DNA of 64,000 nucleotides from Coriolopsis trogii (GCA_020543525.1 JAHYIO010000023.1:62001-126000), one strand, 5' to 3'. Positions 11,301 through 23,251 are shown, numbered from the stretch's first letter. Translations and numbers: made by a program. Notes: generated by a model not told the origin, from the sequence alone.

Positions 11301-12068
11301 CGGGAGCAGGCACTTGAGCTTCAGGCGTGCGCGGAGTAGTGTACTCGATGGGGTGTGCAACGCCTCGATGGGGCGGGCCGGCCTCCTGCGGGGGTGGAAC
11401 AGACCCTTGGAAACTAGCATCGTCCTCATCCTCACTCTTGACAGGAGGATGTCCATCTGTCTCGTAGCAAGGCTGCCAAACTAGCGCATCCTCCTCCTCG
11501 ACCTTGATCCAGACCTCGGGTTCGAAAGACAGCACGTCTAACGGGCGCGTTGCATGAGACGGAGTGAGAGCGCGAAGGAGAAAGAAAGTTCACCTTCGAC
11601 TTGTTCCTGCGACCGCGGCGGGTCCCCAATATGTTCGCGCGAAGCGGAAGGTGTAGGAATAAGTTCCACAATGCGGTCCACAATGCGGTCGATAATCTAG
11701 ATAGTGATGAGTTTGTGCATGGACCCGATTTCGACATCGATACTCACCTCCGTGGCTTCCTCTTCAGAACGAATACACCTCCTAACACCACTGGATCTCA
11801 ACAATGCTCTATCATCCACGTGTCTCGGTCGCTTTCTCTGCTTGAGGTCGATCTGGTCATCTTGAGGAGCGCTCTTTGAGCACGCTCGGAGTTTGGCAGA
11901 GTGGACACGACCGCCACGATGGGTGTAGGCTCGCATACGCTGGTTGAACTCTGTCTTAGACGAGAAGATGCGTTGTCCAAGGCGGCGGGCAGCGTAGGCA
12001 GGAGCTATGTAGCGATGCCTCTTCCCAGGATCGTGGGCGAAAGCAGTGAGGTTGGCAGACGTGGACAT
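8332..12068 (-). CDS. Large Ser/Pro-rich protein with repeated exons and C-terminal membrane anchor
   Basis: Seven exons, all in phase: 11748-12068, 11594-11696, 9867-11537, 9654-9800, 9414-9596, 9099-9358 and 8332-9045; 1132 residues from the ATG at 12068. The N-terminus is basic (HDPGKRHRYIAPAYAARR). The long third exon is disordered and holds two copies of SPRIRIESCSDEDLA-like motif. At least five sumoylation-type psi-K-x-E sites are visible (IKVE, VKSE, VKPE, IKRE, IKQE). Exons 4 and 5 each end in W(I/V)YTPSTSIDL, showing a tandem exon duplication with identical phases. The last exon is Ser/Asp-rich and ends in a hydrophobic helix (WWSWLWPSLLVFVVIPTIV) 15-20 residues before the stop, a tail-anchor arrangement. 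Function unknown; I see no enzymatic domain. Confidence 0.7.
9414..9955 (-). repeat. Tandem exon-level repeats
   Basis: Consecutive coding units, each containing a psi-K-x-E site (IKREV, IKQEV), a YP(S/T)S segment and the closing motif W(I/V)YTPSTSIDL, are separated by short introns inserted at the same phase-1 position (the codon split after T, giving Ser when joined). The motif DNA around 9420-9450 and 9660-9690 is visibly related. Confidence 0.7.
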
Positions 12069-12474
12069 GTTGGACGAGTGTTGAGCTTGTGATGCTGAGC
12101 AACGAGGGGCGCGACGAAGAGTCGAGAAGGAAGAACGAGGAGAGTCGGAACGTAGGATGCATCTGTAATGTCAAGCATTGCGGCTGGCGTTCGGGGAGGC
12201 GGACGGTGGACTGACAGGATGACGGCGGGAGACAAGTGTTAGCCTCGATCGCAACTCGCGCGTCTTGCTCCTCACGTGGGCGCGTCACACAGACGCTTGG
12301 CGGACCGCGGACATCGCGGCCTTCTCGATGGAGCCTTGCTCCCCTCAGGGCTTCGTGAACACTCGGCAAGTACTGTAGAACAAGATGCTGAACAGCTCTA
12401 TGGTTACTATGTTGTTATAATACAATGCACTGAATGGATGGTGGTATCGGTGAGTGGTCTCAGACTGATCTTAA
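12069..12474. other. Intergenic between tandem minus-strand genes
   Basis: Promoter and 5' UTR side of the 8332-12068 gene and the 3' flank of the AAA ATPase gene. No additional gene is seen. Confidence 0.45.
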
Positions 12475-14677
12475 TCACTCTTGTGATTTCTCTATCGCCG
12501 CGAAGTCCTCCATGAACTCCTCCATGGCGTTCAACGCCTCCTCCAGATGCTCGAACTGCAACTTCTCTCCCCTGCTGACAGCCAGCGACGTCGCAGTCTT
12601 GCAGGCGTTCTTGATCTGCCGCCCGTTGATGTCCCGCGTCGACAACTTCTCGATGAGGTCGTCCGGCACCTGGCTCGCGTCGATTCCGCTCTTCGCAAGG
12701 AACGCCCGCCAGATCTGCGCCTTCGTCGACTGAGAGAGCTCAGTGTAGTGCAGCGCGACGTGGATGCGGGACAAGAATGCCTCGTCGAATGTCTTGATGC
12801 GATTGGTGGTCAAGAACAGAATGCCGCGGTAGTACTCCAAGTGCCGGAGGAACACAGCGACCATCGCGTTCCGGTACATGTCGTGGAGTGACCGCTGTTC
12901 GAGGAACACATCCGCCTCGTCAATGAGCAGCACCGCGTTCCAGGTTGCCCCGAGGTCGAACGCCTCAGTGAGCGCGTCGTCCAGCTCGCTGGCGGATGTC
13001 CCGAGGTCTCCACTGCCGATGATATAAAGCGGACGCCGAAGGTGCTCGCTGGTCGCCTCGGCAGAGAGCGTCTTTCCGACTCCAGGTGGACCGAAGAGGT
13101 TGATGACGAGACCTTGGCCCTTGCCGCGGACAAAGTCATCGAAGCCTCCAGCCCCGCTGGTGTTGAGCCTGCTGTGGGACTCAACCAAGGAGCGCAGGAG
13201 TGCCTTGCGTTTTGGCTCGAGGACGAGAGATGCGAACGACTCGTCGTTCCATTCTATCGGGCTGATATGGTTGATGTTGTACTCGACTGGAAACGACGAT
13301 CAGCACTGTGGTTCGCATGAGCAGAATAGGGATACGTACGACATAGTTTGTCGGAGAGACTGAAGCCGTATACAATGGGCGACGCTAAGAGCAGTTGCTC
13401 CTCGGTCAGCTCTTCTGGCCCTGCCACGTGGAGCGCACTCTCGGGCAATGGCATGTCGTAATTGCTGTCCACCCTCGCAAAGCTCTGCTTGTCCACCATG
13501 ACACGGCTATTGATCTGTGCATCCGAACATATGAGCGCCACTTCAACGGTGGAGATGAACGCGTACATACACTGTACTTCTCCAATTTCGGGTTTCCACG
13601 CGAGTCCGACACGACCCTCCCGGCTGTCCCGCGGTAGTGCACGTGGTGAACCCCGCTGTGCGCCGCCCACTTCTTCGCGCGGGCCACCAGCGTCGCCGTC
13701 ACCGAGGCGGGGTCCGAGTGGAACTCGAGCGGAAAAGCATTGAGCCTCGATATCTTCTGCACGCCTGCAAAGTTGCTAACCGTGACCGTCGTCTCGACCA
13801 TCCCAAAGCGTCTGGCGTGCTTCTGCTTATCGTCCTCGTCCGACCATCCGATCTCCTCATCGTCCTCCTCGTCGTTGACCATCTCCTCAAGGCTCTCGCA
13901 CTGTATCCCGTAGTACGGCTGGTTGCATGCATTGAACCCTTTGTACGAGGTGAGAAGGCGGTATGCGCGAGTCTCGCGCGTGACCGGGCACCGGCGGATG
14001 ATAATGCAGCCGGGGACAAGGATAGCGTAGAAGAGCTCGAAGGTGATCTCCTGATGCGAGACGAGGCTGTTGATGCGTGCGAGAGTCTGCTTGTAGTTCC
14101 TACGGATGTAGTCGAGAAACACCCTGAGGGAGGCGAGGACGCGATCCTCTTCCTCCGTGCGCGCGCGCGCCTCAAGCTCCTTTTCATACGCTTCGAACTT
14201 CGGGAAGAAGGTGATGATGAGTTTTGGCTCGAGCTGAGTAGCCGTTAGCTTGAATGGTTATGAGCAGCGAAAGGCAAGGCTTACCGTGAGAGGGACCGAG
14301 CCCCATGAGATACCCCGTGCTTTTTGCATGACATGGCTACATGCATCGCGCAGGTAGGGACTCTTGACAATGATCTCGATGTATATTGTCCTCTTGTGCT
14401 TCTCCGCCTCTCTTGTATACCTTCTTACAACGACGAAGCAGTACTTCTCCCATCCGTTTTCGTCTGAGGCCTGGGTACCGACCGGCTGCACCAGCTCCGC
14501 CGGGACGTCCGGGTTAGCGGTGTCCTCGTACTCCCAGACATTCTTCTCTTCGTCGTAGCTCGAGTCAACGTACTTGATATCCAGGACGAGTGGGGTAACA
14601 TCTTCGACCGAGGTCGCGGGACTTGAAGTGGTGGCGGCCACCGACGAGTTTGTAGTGCTCGTACTGGCAGATTCCAT
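12475..14677 (-). CDS. AAA-type ATPase with long fungal N-terminal domain (DUF7025-like)
   Basis: Four exons: 14285-14677, 13571-14233, 13340-13514 and 12475-13286; 680 residues with every junction in phase. The N-terminal ~410 residues match the layout of a fungal domain that precedes AAA modules (LEPKLIITFFPKFEAYEKE, VHYRGTAGRVV). The ATPase module follows: Walker A GPPGVGKT near residue 475, Walker B VLLIDEADVF near 528, a sensor-1 segment ILFLTTNRI, an arginine-finger region FLSRIHVALHY, and the small C-terminal lid with NGRQIKNACKTA. This resembles the BCS1/spastin-like fungal P-loop family of unknown substrate, where ATP hydrolysis probably remodels proteins. A TATAAA lies about 90 bp upstream of the ATG. 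Confidence 0.88.
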
Positions 14678-14762
14678 CGGGTGGGGGCGTATGTGCGAGT
14701 GAGTGAGGTGGTGGGGGAATAGGGCGCAAGTTGCCTGGCCTGTCGAGTCTTTCCGTCGAGCC

Positions 14763-14768
14763 TTTATA
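14763..14768 (-). promoter_or_regulatory. TATA box for the AAA ATPase gene
   Basis: TATAAA on the minus strand, about 86-91 bp upstream of the ATG at 14677. Spacing is reasonable for a fungal TATA promoter. Confidence 0.45.
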
Positions 14769-15740
14769 CGCTTTGCGAACAGAAGCTCCAACACCCGACA
14801 CGTTGCTATATTGGCTGAGCGCCCTGCGCAGCCGCAAGGCGGTGGCGAAGGGCGTGGTATTTGGCATTGCTGTATGACTCAATCGAAGCTTATGAACATG
14901 AGTCAATCGGCTTCAGTTTCGCCTGGTATGCAGCTATACGGTGCCGGTCATCGCCGTTCAGTGCTGCTGTTCATAGACCACCGTCTGTGAGTTATCGGTC
15001 CATATTACTGCGAATTGTACATACATGTCGAGACATATCACAGACGATCTCAATGGAACCTAGTGGTGCGAAGGGTGAAGGATTGAAGGTTGCTTCACCA
15101 TGGCCGAGAAACCCCCTCCCGGTGGTTTGCGGTGATCTATCGCGCATTCGGCGTGACTCTAAGACCGGTGATCTGCGGACCAGCCTCATGTTCGATGTCC
15201 AGGACGAACATAGCAGGTTGCGAATCCGAGAACGATCCTCCAAAATCAATGCAGGTTGGTATTTGCAATGTTCTTACGCTCCGAGTCAGCGCGATAGTCG
15301 GCTAGGAACCGTGAGGCGGTGACGTGGACGTACCGGTGAGCCTCTAGAACCGCACTGCATGGTGTCCCTCCGAGTCGCTCGGGACTCGCTAGGCGATCGT
15401 GTCTGCAAATAGGGCTCCGGCTGCGTGTTCTGAAAGCTGGAGAGATTGAACATGAGGATGAGGACGTCGCCGTTCCGATACAAGTTGAGCCCCTCGTTGG
15501 CACTGCCACCCGCGTAAAATGTCTAGGCGCCTAAGGACACACTCCAGTCACGGTTGCACTTGTGCCGCTGCAGAATGGATATTGACGTGAATGATAGTGC
15601 ACGATTGTGGACCACTACTGTTACGTGACTACCCAGAGTGAAAACAGCAGTAGCAATGCGTGTGCTTGCGGCTTCATCAGGAAACACGTTATTCTCCGTA
15701 GAGAGCCCGATCCCGGGAGGTAACGAGTGAGTTACTACCA

Positions 15741-15925
15741 CTCTCTCGAGGGAGACGGATTGTCTCGAGGGACTCTCCGGGACTTGCCCAACTCACAACG
15801 GTATTTCATTAGGATCATAGCTGTATCGCCGCCAAGGGGGATTGATGCAAAGACTTATCGTAGATATTACCAGGGTACTCCTGAGAGAGCGCCTCGAGAG
15901 ACAGGCGGATCCCTCGAGAGAAAGG
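15741..15925. repeat. Imperfect inverted repeat with four CTCGAG palindromes
   Basis: Two arms (15741-15777 and about 15883-15921) each carry a pair of CTCGAG sites, 19 nt apart in the left arm and 20 nt apart in the right. The reverse complement of the left arm aligns with the right arm. About 105 bp lies between the arms. This could be a small non-autonomous element or a hairpin-forming relic. Confidence 0.45.
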
Positions 15926-17331
15926 ATCTCTCGGCGTCTGCTGGGAGATTCACACGTATCGCCAAGGATCGTGATTCTCCATGGCTCATCAGGCTCTGTC
16001 GGAGTCCGTCGAGAGCCCCGAGATATTTTTGTGTTTCCTGGTGTTGGGCTGTTCATCCCACAGTGTGCTGGGAGACCAAACCATCGCGCACAATGCCCTG
16101 CATATTGAACCTAGTTGGAGCGCATTTTGGTCATCACTCACGACACAGCAGAAGTGGGAGCTGTCTACCGGTAACATTCCAAGAAGAGCAAAGAGAAAGG
16201 GCATGGCCCTTAAGAAGCATCCTTGACCATCAAGGAAATTCATAGCCAAGTAGATCCTTGAAATTGACAAGATCCGCAGCTGGCACGGCGGTGAACCAGA
16301 TGCCAAGAGGACAGTAGCCATTCCATTGTGAACGTAGTAGATGCCATTTTCAGCTCGGCGTGCGTTCAAGGAAAGCTTGGCAGTTGCTCCTATGTTGAGA
16401 ATCAAGCGATGAGGCAACATATCAAGGAAGGTAGTCAACGAGCACTCTCAAGAACGTACAACGGTCAAGACAAGCGCACAGGGACCCGCAGGACCGCTCG
16501 CGCGAGCATATGCGGAGGGATTGTACTTCCGGCGCACCTGATACATATTGCTTATGTGTCGATAGCGTTTTGGCAAGTAGACGACGTTGACCAACCAATC
16601 AGTTAGACAACCTCTTTGTGAAGAGACGGCAACAGGTCGGGGAGTAGAAGGGCCGGATGTTGTTTGACAACGCGCCTGTGCAGTGAACTTGATTTGAGTG
16701 TCATCTCAATGGCTGATAGACTCATGCCGGATGCGTTCACAGGCGAAGTGTTCAACGCAGTTGCGCTGGCTGTCTTCAACTGTGTAGTTCAGCGTTCCAT
16801 TGTCTTGTGGCAGTAACGGCCCTGTTACGTGCCAAGGCGGTGAGTGTGAACAATGAACCCCAGCGAGAGAATAAGAGAGGTTGCGTTATACGCGCAGCGC
16901 GGATGGAGTACGAGACGGCGCAGCGGGAAGCGCAAGCCAGAGAGACTCTAGAGCCTTGTACTTGGTGTGACCCCGTGCTGTCTCCTCGCGTACGCATAGA
17001 GAGTACGAAGGTGATGTCCGATAGGTAGAAGCTCAGCCACTGCGAAGCTAAGGCACTTGGGCGAAAGGGACAAGATGAAGTCGGCTGGGCGCTGGTGGCC
17101 GAGGAAGAGGGCGTGGGAAGAGAAGACGAGGTTGTTCTATTTATTGTGCTGACGTAAGAGGGTGGACGAGTGGATGTCTGGATTGGGAAGGGGTCATGTC
17201 CTGGCTTGCTCTTGACCGTCGCCTCCGTCGATACGTTCCTTACTTCCTCCCCTCCCTCGTCCGAATCCCTCCTCGTTCCGTGAATACTCTGCGCACCCTT
17301 CGCACTTTCCCCGCTGTCCTCGCCGCCAAGA

Positions 17332-18739
17332 ATGGCATCATCATCATCATCGAGCACGCTGTTCGTGCTTCTTCTCTGCGCGCCTGCACTGTCACTTGCA
17401 CTTCACTCCCACCAAGTCAGAACACCAAGCCCCCTTTGGCGGCGTGGCCGGTCGGTGCCCCCACAAGGCTTTTACAATCCTAATGACAATGGTGGTACAA
17501 TGCTTACGGTGAGTTCACGTCCTTCCGCAAACGCCTATCTCGCTCGGGAGCTCAAGTGGGCACGCCTCGGAAGGTGGCACCACACACCGGTGGACTGGGT
17601 GAACCCCTCAACGTCATCATATCCGGTCATTCGGATGAAGCGGTCCTTGTAGACTCTGAGGACAATGGTGGCTTCCGAAACTACTTCCTGTGAGTAGTTT
17701 GAATGTCCTGTCCAGGTATGCACTGCACCTAACACGATCTATCACTCAATGTCTAGTTCCGTCGGCTTCGCGTCGGAGTGTCTCGGCCAGCATGCGGGTG
17801 ATGCACAGACAGCCAACCTAGGAGATGGAAACGGCGTCAGTACGTACGCCTGTCCATTACATGGAACGCTCAAGTCGCTCACCTCTTGCGCACAGAGAAC
17901 GAGACATCTGAGCTTCGCTGGGACTACGGTGACCCTCAGCTGGGAACGTGCCAAGAAACTATCAAGGGTGGCAATCACTTTCGCTACTGGGTACAAAATG
18001 GTCCCAAAGCAAACAGGTATGCGTCATCGTGGGCTTCGTTTGACTAACGCTGGCTGAAACTTGGCTAATTCTAGTAGTGCGATATTTTTGGCGACGTCGT
18101 ACGAATTGCCTATACAGAGTGTGTGATCCTTGCCCGGTGTTCATTGAATAACGTTAACAACGCATATAGGGGGTCATGATATCGCGTTCAATGGGTGAGC
18201 GCAAATACTAATCACCATTATGCTATGACTGAATTTCTTGTATCAGATACAATCTCGGCCGGTTCGTAATCACGGTCTCTAGGGATCGGAACGTTGAGTC
18301 TGATAGTATGCAACACAGCGATTGGTTGGTTGGGAATGCCACAGCCCAGGAGCACCTCATACCCACAGGCAATGTCACCAACGGAACCGTTTATTCGGGA
18401 CAGACATCGTTTGGCGGCTATACATACCACACAGAGGCTCTGTACTTGACGGGAATACTGCAGAACTCGACATCGGGCCTGAACCACGCGGCCTCCGTCG
18501 GTGGACATGGAGTTGAGGCTTTGGATGGGTTAGTTGCCGTTCTCACAATCACGATCGCCGCCAAGCCCGTCGGTGCAGACACCTCGTACGTGCACGTTGT
18601 CATGATGTCCAATACGGCCCACTCAGCCTAAATCTTTGACTCTAGTGGTACACTGCAATCTCTTTCTTCACCAACGTGGCTCCTGTTCACATCCGCAGCA
18701 TTTATCATCTCATTGTTCTCGTTATCATTATCCCTCTAG
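17332..18739 (+). CDS. Secreted or GPI-type orphan protein with hydrophobic C-terminus
   Basis: Eight exons: 17332-17508, 17574-17689, 17757-17839, 17896-18016, 18075-18118, 18170-18194, 18247-18585 and 18646-18739; 332 residues, all phases consistent. A clear signal peptide (SSTLFVLLLCAPALSLALH) is followed by a conserved-looking extracellular body: GEPLNVIISG, DNGGFRNYFLSVGFASECLG, RWDYGDP, GGNHFRYWVQNGP, AIFLATSYE and YNLGR. Asn-X-Ser/Thr sites are frequent (NETS, NVTNGT, NSTS). The last exon encodes a hydrophobic tail (TWLLFTSAAFIISLFSLSLSL) running to the stop, as in GPI-anchored or tail-anchored cell-surface proteins. I recognise this as a basidiomycete secreted family without an assigned function. 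The very short 25-nt exon 6 is unusual. Confidence 0.78.
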
Positions 18740-20721
18740 ACAGTCTCGAACGTCTGCCATTCACCGCCTTGTTCACGTACTCACCTTCATCAACGTAGCC
18801 CCGGAGGCACCGCCCCTAGACGCGGTTCGCAAATCCTACCACAAGCTGAGGACCGTTACCCTTCACCCGCCGTGTGGCACCATTACCTTCATTTCTTGTA
18901 TACCCGGACTTGGACCACGGTCGATCGTTCGAACCGGCGAGCTTTGGCTGGTCTTCTTACCTACTACTGCATCTTGCTCGTCTCGCGCACTTTGCCTGCT
19001 CTACGTCACGACCTCTCACGACCTCTGTGTATGAACACGTAGCGAAGTCCGGTTTTCTTACGTAGATGTTTAACCCTTTTGACGAACTACAGCTCTCGGT
19101 GTCTGGATAGGAACCCGCCGCATAGAGGTAAGATTGGGCCTCGCAGTACGTGCCAAGTACAGGTTGTCGTCACCATTCACTTGTGCGCAAATTGACGTGG
19201 ATACCGGCGAGCTGGTCTTCGGGTCGCAGCGCAAAACCACCAGGCATGTGCGTAACTCTATTGCCCGCCGCCATTGGTACTCACGTGCTATCTAGTAGAA
19301 CTATTGATGATGATATCTCTCCTGCGATTCCTTTCCGGTGAACACTCTTTCTCTCACAGTTTCCGGGTTTGCGTCAGAAAGTCCAACATCCCGCGCAACG
19401 CATATTGCCAGTTGCTTGTCATTCCTACGCGTGACGTCTCGCGTCCGTTTTGGGTGCATCAGGTCATGACACCGCGTTCAGGAGTGTGATCTACCCCAGT
19501 CGCGTTCTCTGACGCCTACTCGACCCACAGCGCTGAACAGTGCCGTTACGCAGAGACATACTGGCTATATCACGCTATATCGGCTGCTTCTGACGCAGGC
19601 TGTGAGTCCGACTTCTTTTCTTACGGTCACACTCATGGTCCGCAACCGACAGTCTGCGCCTGGCCAACCAACGCCGCCCAGTGTTCGATGCTCCTCGATG
19701 CAATCAGTCGACAACTGTCGGAGCAAACGTCTATAGGACGCCTCGGACCTCCTCCCAATTCGAACCGCCGTCTGGACCGGGAGAGTCGCTAGGCTTGATG
19801 CACACTCGGTGGCCCAGGAAGAGCTTGCTGGGTTTGTGAGAGAGCCTAGATGCGTAATGCGCGCAGCCTCTATAAGCTCCTTCCACCGTCTACCGGCCCG
19901 GGCTGTCAATGTGGACTTATTCTCCGCAGTTCGAAGAGACTTCGAGACCCCCGCACCTCCGCGATTCGTTTGCATCGAAAACATGCGGTCAAAGATGATC
20001 GTTCTCATACTGTACAGGATCGAGGGGGTGTGCGCAGCGCAGTACGCACCTGTGCATGTTACGGCGTATTCGAGGTCGAATGTCAACATCCGAATTGAAT
20101 GCGAGGGAGGCGCGTGTTGAACTTCTTAACCCCATCCGCTGGCCTATCTAACAGGTTCTCTCCCACAGCGGGGATGTCAGGCCGTATTGGAATACTGTGG
20201 TGATCCACATAGCCCGAGCCTTTTCATGACCTGATACGCATGGTATCGGTCTCATACGGGCCAGATCCCACTGGAGGAAGCGTTGGTCGAAATGCTTGCC
20301 GACCCATGCACGTTCATGGGCATTCATGTTTGTTCTCGAGAACTGACAGATTACCACCAGAGGTGCTGGTGCGAGAGGTGCGGGAGGGTCTATGTCCTAC
20401 CATAATACTTCCTTAGCCCTACTTATTTTGCAGCACAGCTACAGATGACAGTGAGAGATAGAACCGTACCATCTCCACGCACCGAAAGTGACGTCTTCCT
20501 GACCACAGGTCCGCAGCATACACATTGACAGGTCGCGCTCTGGCCAGCTATTGTAATATGCTGTTTTTGCGCTTTAAAGTTAGTTAGAGCGGCGTTCCCC
20601 TGAGTCTTGGCCATACAAGAGCAGCGTGTCGCTTCTAGTCGCCTGTAGTGGACCACCCTCCTCACCCAAGCCCCTCCCAAGACCTTGGCCACTCGTCTCA
20701 GCGCCTGCCGCGGATTCCAAT
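18740..20721. other. Gene-free stretch of about 2 kb
   Basis: No coherent gene model. Fragments on the plus strand give isolated protein-like strings (for example near 19190) but every frame is broken and no exon chain closes. It may be a decayed gene or repeat. Confidence 0.4.
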
Positions 20722-23251
20722 ATGTCGTCCGCAAGCTCTAGCCCGTTCCCGGTCACTTCAACCATACCGTCGACTGGCATCTCGAGCAGCTTCGTAGTCC
20801 TGACCACGCATACCGGCATAGGACCCGCCGCCGCCAGTGGAGTCTTCACCACTGGACCGTCCGTGTTCGCCACTCCCAGCGTATCGGCCGGGACTGCGTC
20901 TTCGTCGCCTGCCCCCGACTTTGGGGTGAACACCGGGCAAATCCTGCAGTTTGCCCGGCAGCTGAACGTTGCTCTTGGGGCGATGGAGATTGGCCTCGTT
21001 CTTGCGACGTTGTATGTTTCATTGCCATCTTCTGGAGGCGGCTCGCCGCTGTCGTACACGTCGTTGACGAGCGACACGTTTGTGCAGCACCTTCGGCATT
21101 GTATGCATGAAAGCCCTCACTTACTTTCGGGCGCGGGGTGCCGATAGCATCCTGGCCAAGTCTACTGTAAGTCCTCAACTCGTCAATCATGGGCGGTGCT
21201 AACGGCCCGCCATTTATATTTTCTCTCAAGGTGGCGGGCATGGTGTACGTATGCGGAGCAACTCGCGAGCCAGTATATGCTCGTCATCAGCTTACTGAAA
21301 CAATGCCCTTATGATCATCCAGGATACTGAACTTCGTTCAGATTGTCGCGACCATCCATGCTGTCTACAACGCAGTTGTGGTCGATTTCGATAATTTCAC
21401 GAGTTTACTTGGTAACCTCAGCAGCGAGTGGTGAGTAGTTATCTGAGGTACCTTCATTGCGCTTGTTCCCTCATGTATTCACATAGGAGCATCTTGGTGA
21501 GCTTTAGTCGCAGCAATCTGTCGCTAGTGCTGATACTGATGACTCTCGAAGCTACAAATTCTTCTGATGGTAATACTTCATATTAACACTTCTCTCGACA
21601 ATACCTTGTACTCATTTAATCTGCATGTGCTGCTAGACAGTGACGGCCTGCCTTGCGCAGACGTGAGCTACATCCCCAGTATCCTCTGGCTAGCGTCACT
21701 GAACCTTCTCGGTTTGAATAGCTTCTTTGCATTCCGACTCAGGGCCGGTGAGTATGCGAGATGATTGGATGCATTGTCAACCAGCGCACTCACTTGCTGG
21801 CAGTCAAGCGCAACATGCTCTTCACTTTCGCCCTTGTACGCTACATCACCTCCTCCGCGTTTCGTAAATTTTGTACTGATTGGCGACAATGACCTTTGCC
21901 AGCTGTTCTTCATTCTTGTCCAGTTTGGTGAGCTCTCCCTCATCACCACCTTCCGATCAGCTGCTGACAAGTAATCGCCCGACAGTTAGCGCTATATGTG
22001 AGACCCCCTTTCCAGGTGTTGTCTGGGCATGGAATTGAACGCTATTGACTTGGGTCCAGACTCAGTGATTGAACAGTGAGTCAAGCCTCATTGTGGGCTG
22101 AGACAATCGTCTTCCTCTTTGCCTAACCACCTACTTAGGTACACCAACGATTACATCCCCCTGGTCCTGGTCATCTACCCCGGAGACACCGTGAGCCACG
22201 TCACTTGCTAGTAATCTGTGACAGCTGCTCACTTGCCTGATCACCTGAAGTGGCCTATGATCCTGACGTACTCCGCTGCCGCCGGTATCAACGTCACCAT
22301 TGCGGGTGTGGCCTACAAGTGGATGCAGCAACCATACGTGCAGCAGAAGTGCGAATCACCCTGACCCTTGTGCGCAGCGTTCTGCATGTTCATTCCAATC
22401 TTCATTTGTGCAGGCAGGGCAAGACGACTGTCATGGACGAGGTCGAGTATTGGACGGTGAAGAGTCTCTTCGGATGCGCGTGAGGTTTTCAGCGACTTGT
22501 TCCACCATTCACGCTGCTGCTCACACCCTTCGCTCTTCCTCTCCAGCTTCGTCTCGATCTTCTGCGCCATCGCCGTCGGTACCATGGTCGAGACCATGAC
22601 TTGGCTCGCGGCGACCTTCGTGCTCGGCAACTGTCAGTGTCCCTCCCCTCCTGCTCCCACCCATACGCCGCATACCACTCACCAACACTGATCCTCCCAC
22701 CCGCCCAGTGTACACCCTCAGCGTGATCTTGACGTAGGTTCCTCACCCGATAACCCTTTCCTCTCCACTCCAACTAACATCTCACTCCACGTCAACAGCA
22801 TAGAGGGTCGTCCCGCCCACGTCGTCTCCACCCGGACCGTATCAGCACCCACCTCGTCCCACCGCGCCTCAGAGCTAACGCTCGCCGAACACGAGGCCGA
22901 CCTCAAGCTCTGGGAGGACACGGTCAAGATGCAGGCGATCAAGGCCTCCCTCGCAGACTCCGAGCCCAAGGTCCGCCCTGACTCTCGTTCCCTCTGTCTC
23001 CCCCCCTCCCCACGGATAGATAAATGATGCTGACACAGTGGATCTCCTGAAGGTTGGGACCATGCAGCACGAGCACGAGCACGAGCACGAACACGAGGAG
23101 CCGCTCCCAATGTACATGGCCACCGGCTACCACGTCCACGATGGGGTTGCAGTGAGTGCTCCGCCGACGCCTGCGCATGTCTCCACGGGCAGAGCCCTGA
23201 TCTGGGCGCGCCGTTGTGGTTGTGTCTGAACGCCTCTGTCTACAGGTCTAA
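20722..23251 (+). CDS. DUF6534-type seven-helix membrane protein, 18 exons
   Basis: An intron-rich gene of the receptor-like integral membrane family common in Agaricomycetes. A phase-consistent chain of 18 exons gives about 428 residues: 20722-21011, 21088-21166, 21231-21244, 21323-21430, 21487-21496, 21637-21662, 21722-21747, 21804-21835, 21903-21927, 22003-22075, 22139-22190, 22251-22348, 22414-22479, 22547-22632, 22709-22733, 22799-22970, 23053-23151 and 23246-23251. Family cues are ALGAMEIGLVLATFTFGIV, the second helix ILNFVQIVATIHAVYNAVVV, TFFAFRL, a helix LTYSAAAGINVTIAGVAYK, GKTTVMDEVEYWTVKSLFG, and the closing VYTLSVILTIEGR. A Ser/Thr/Pro-rich N-terminus precedes the helices and an acidic HE-repeat tail follows. 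The tenth exon and the final exon are the least certain. Ligand and role are unknown. Confidence 0.65.

Larger units (their letters stand above)
14678..17331. other. Gene-poor 2.65-kb tract
   Basis: No gene could be modelled. On the minus strand a frame ends at 16230 with residues WFTAVPAADLVNFKDLLGYEFP and stop, which looks like a genuine C-terminus but has no connected upstream exon. An imperfect inverted repeat sits at 15741-15925. The rest resembles decayed intergenic DNA. Confidence 0.4.

Noticed and set aside
15989..16438. 150-codon minus-strand frame rich in hydrophobic residues
   Set aside because: It overlaps a more protein-like reading in another frame, has no motif, and its composition matches chance translation.
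16776..17357. 190-codon minus-strand frame antisense to the secreted-protein promoter
   Set aside because: No motif, and it covers the start of a well-supported gene on the other strand.
18920..18945. CGTTCGAACCGG resembling a tRNA B box
   Set aside because: No A box or cloverleaf pairing nearby.
19180..19230. IDVDTGELVFGS string resembling an aspartyl protease active site
   Set aside because: The frame is closed on both sides, no second catalytic motif or other pepsin-family segment was found, and no exon chain could be built.
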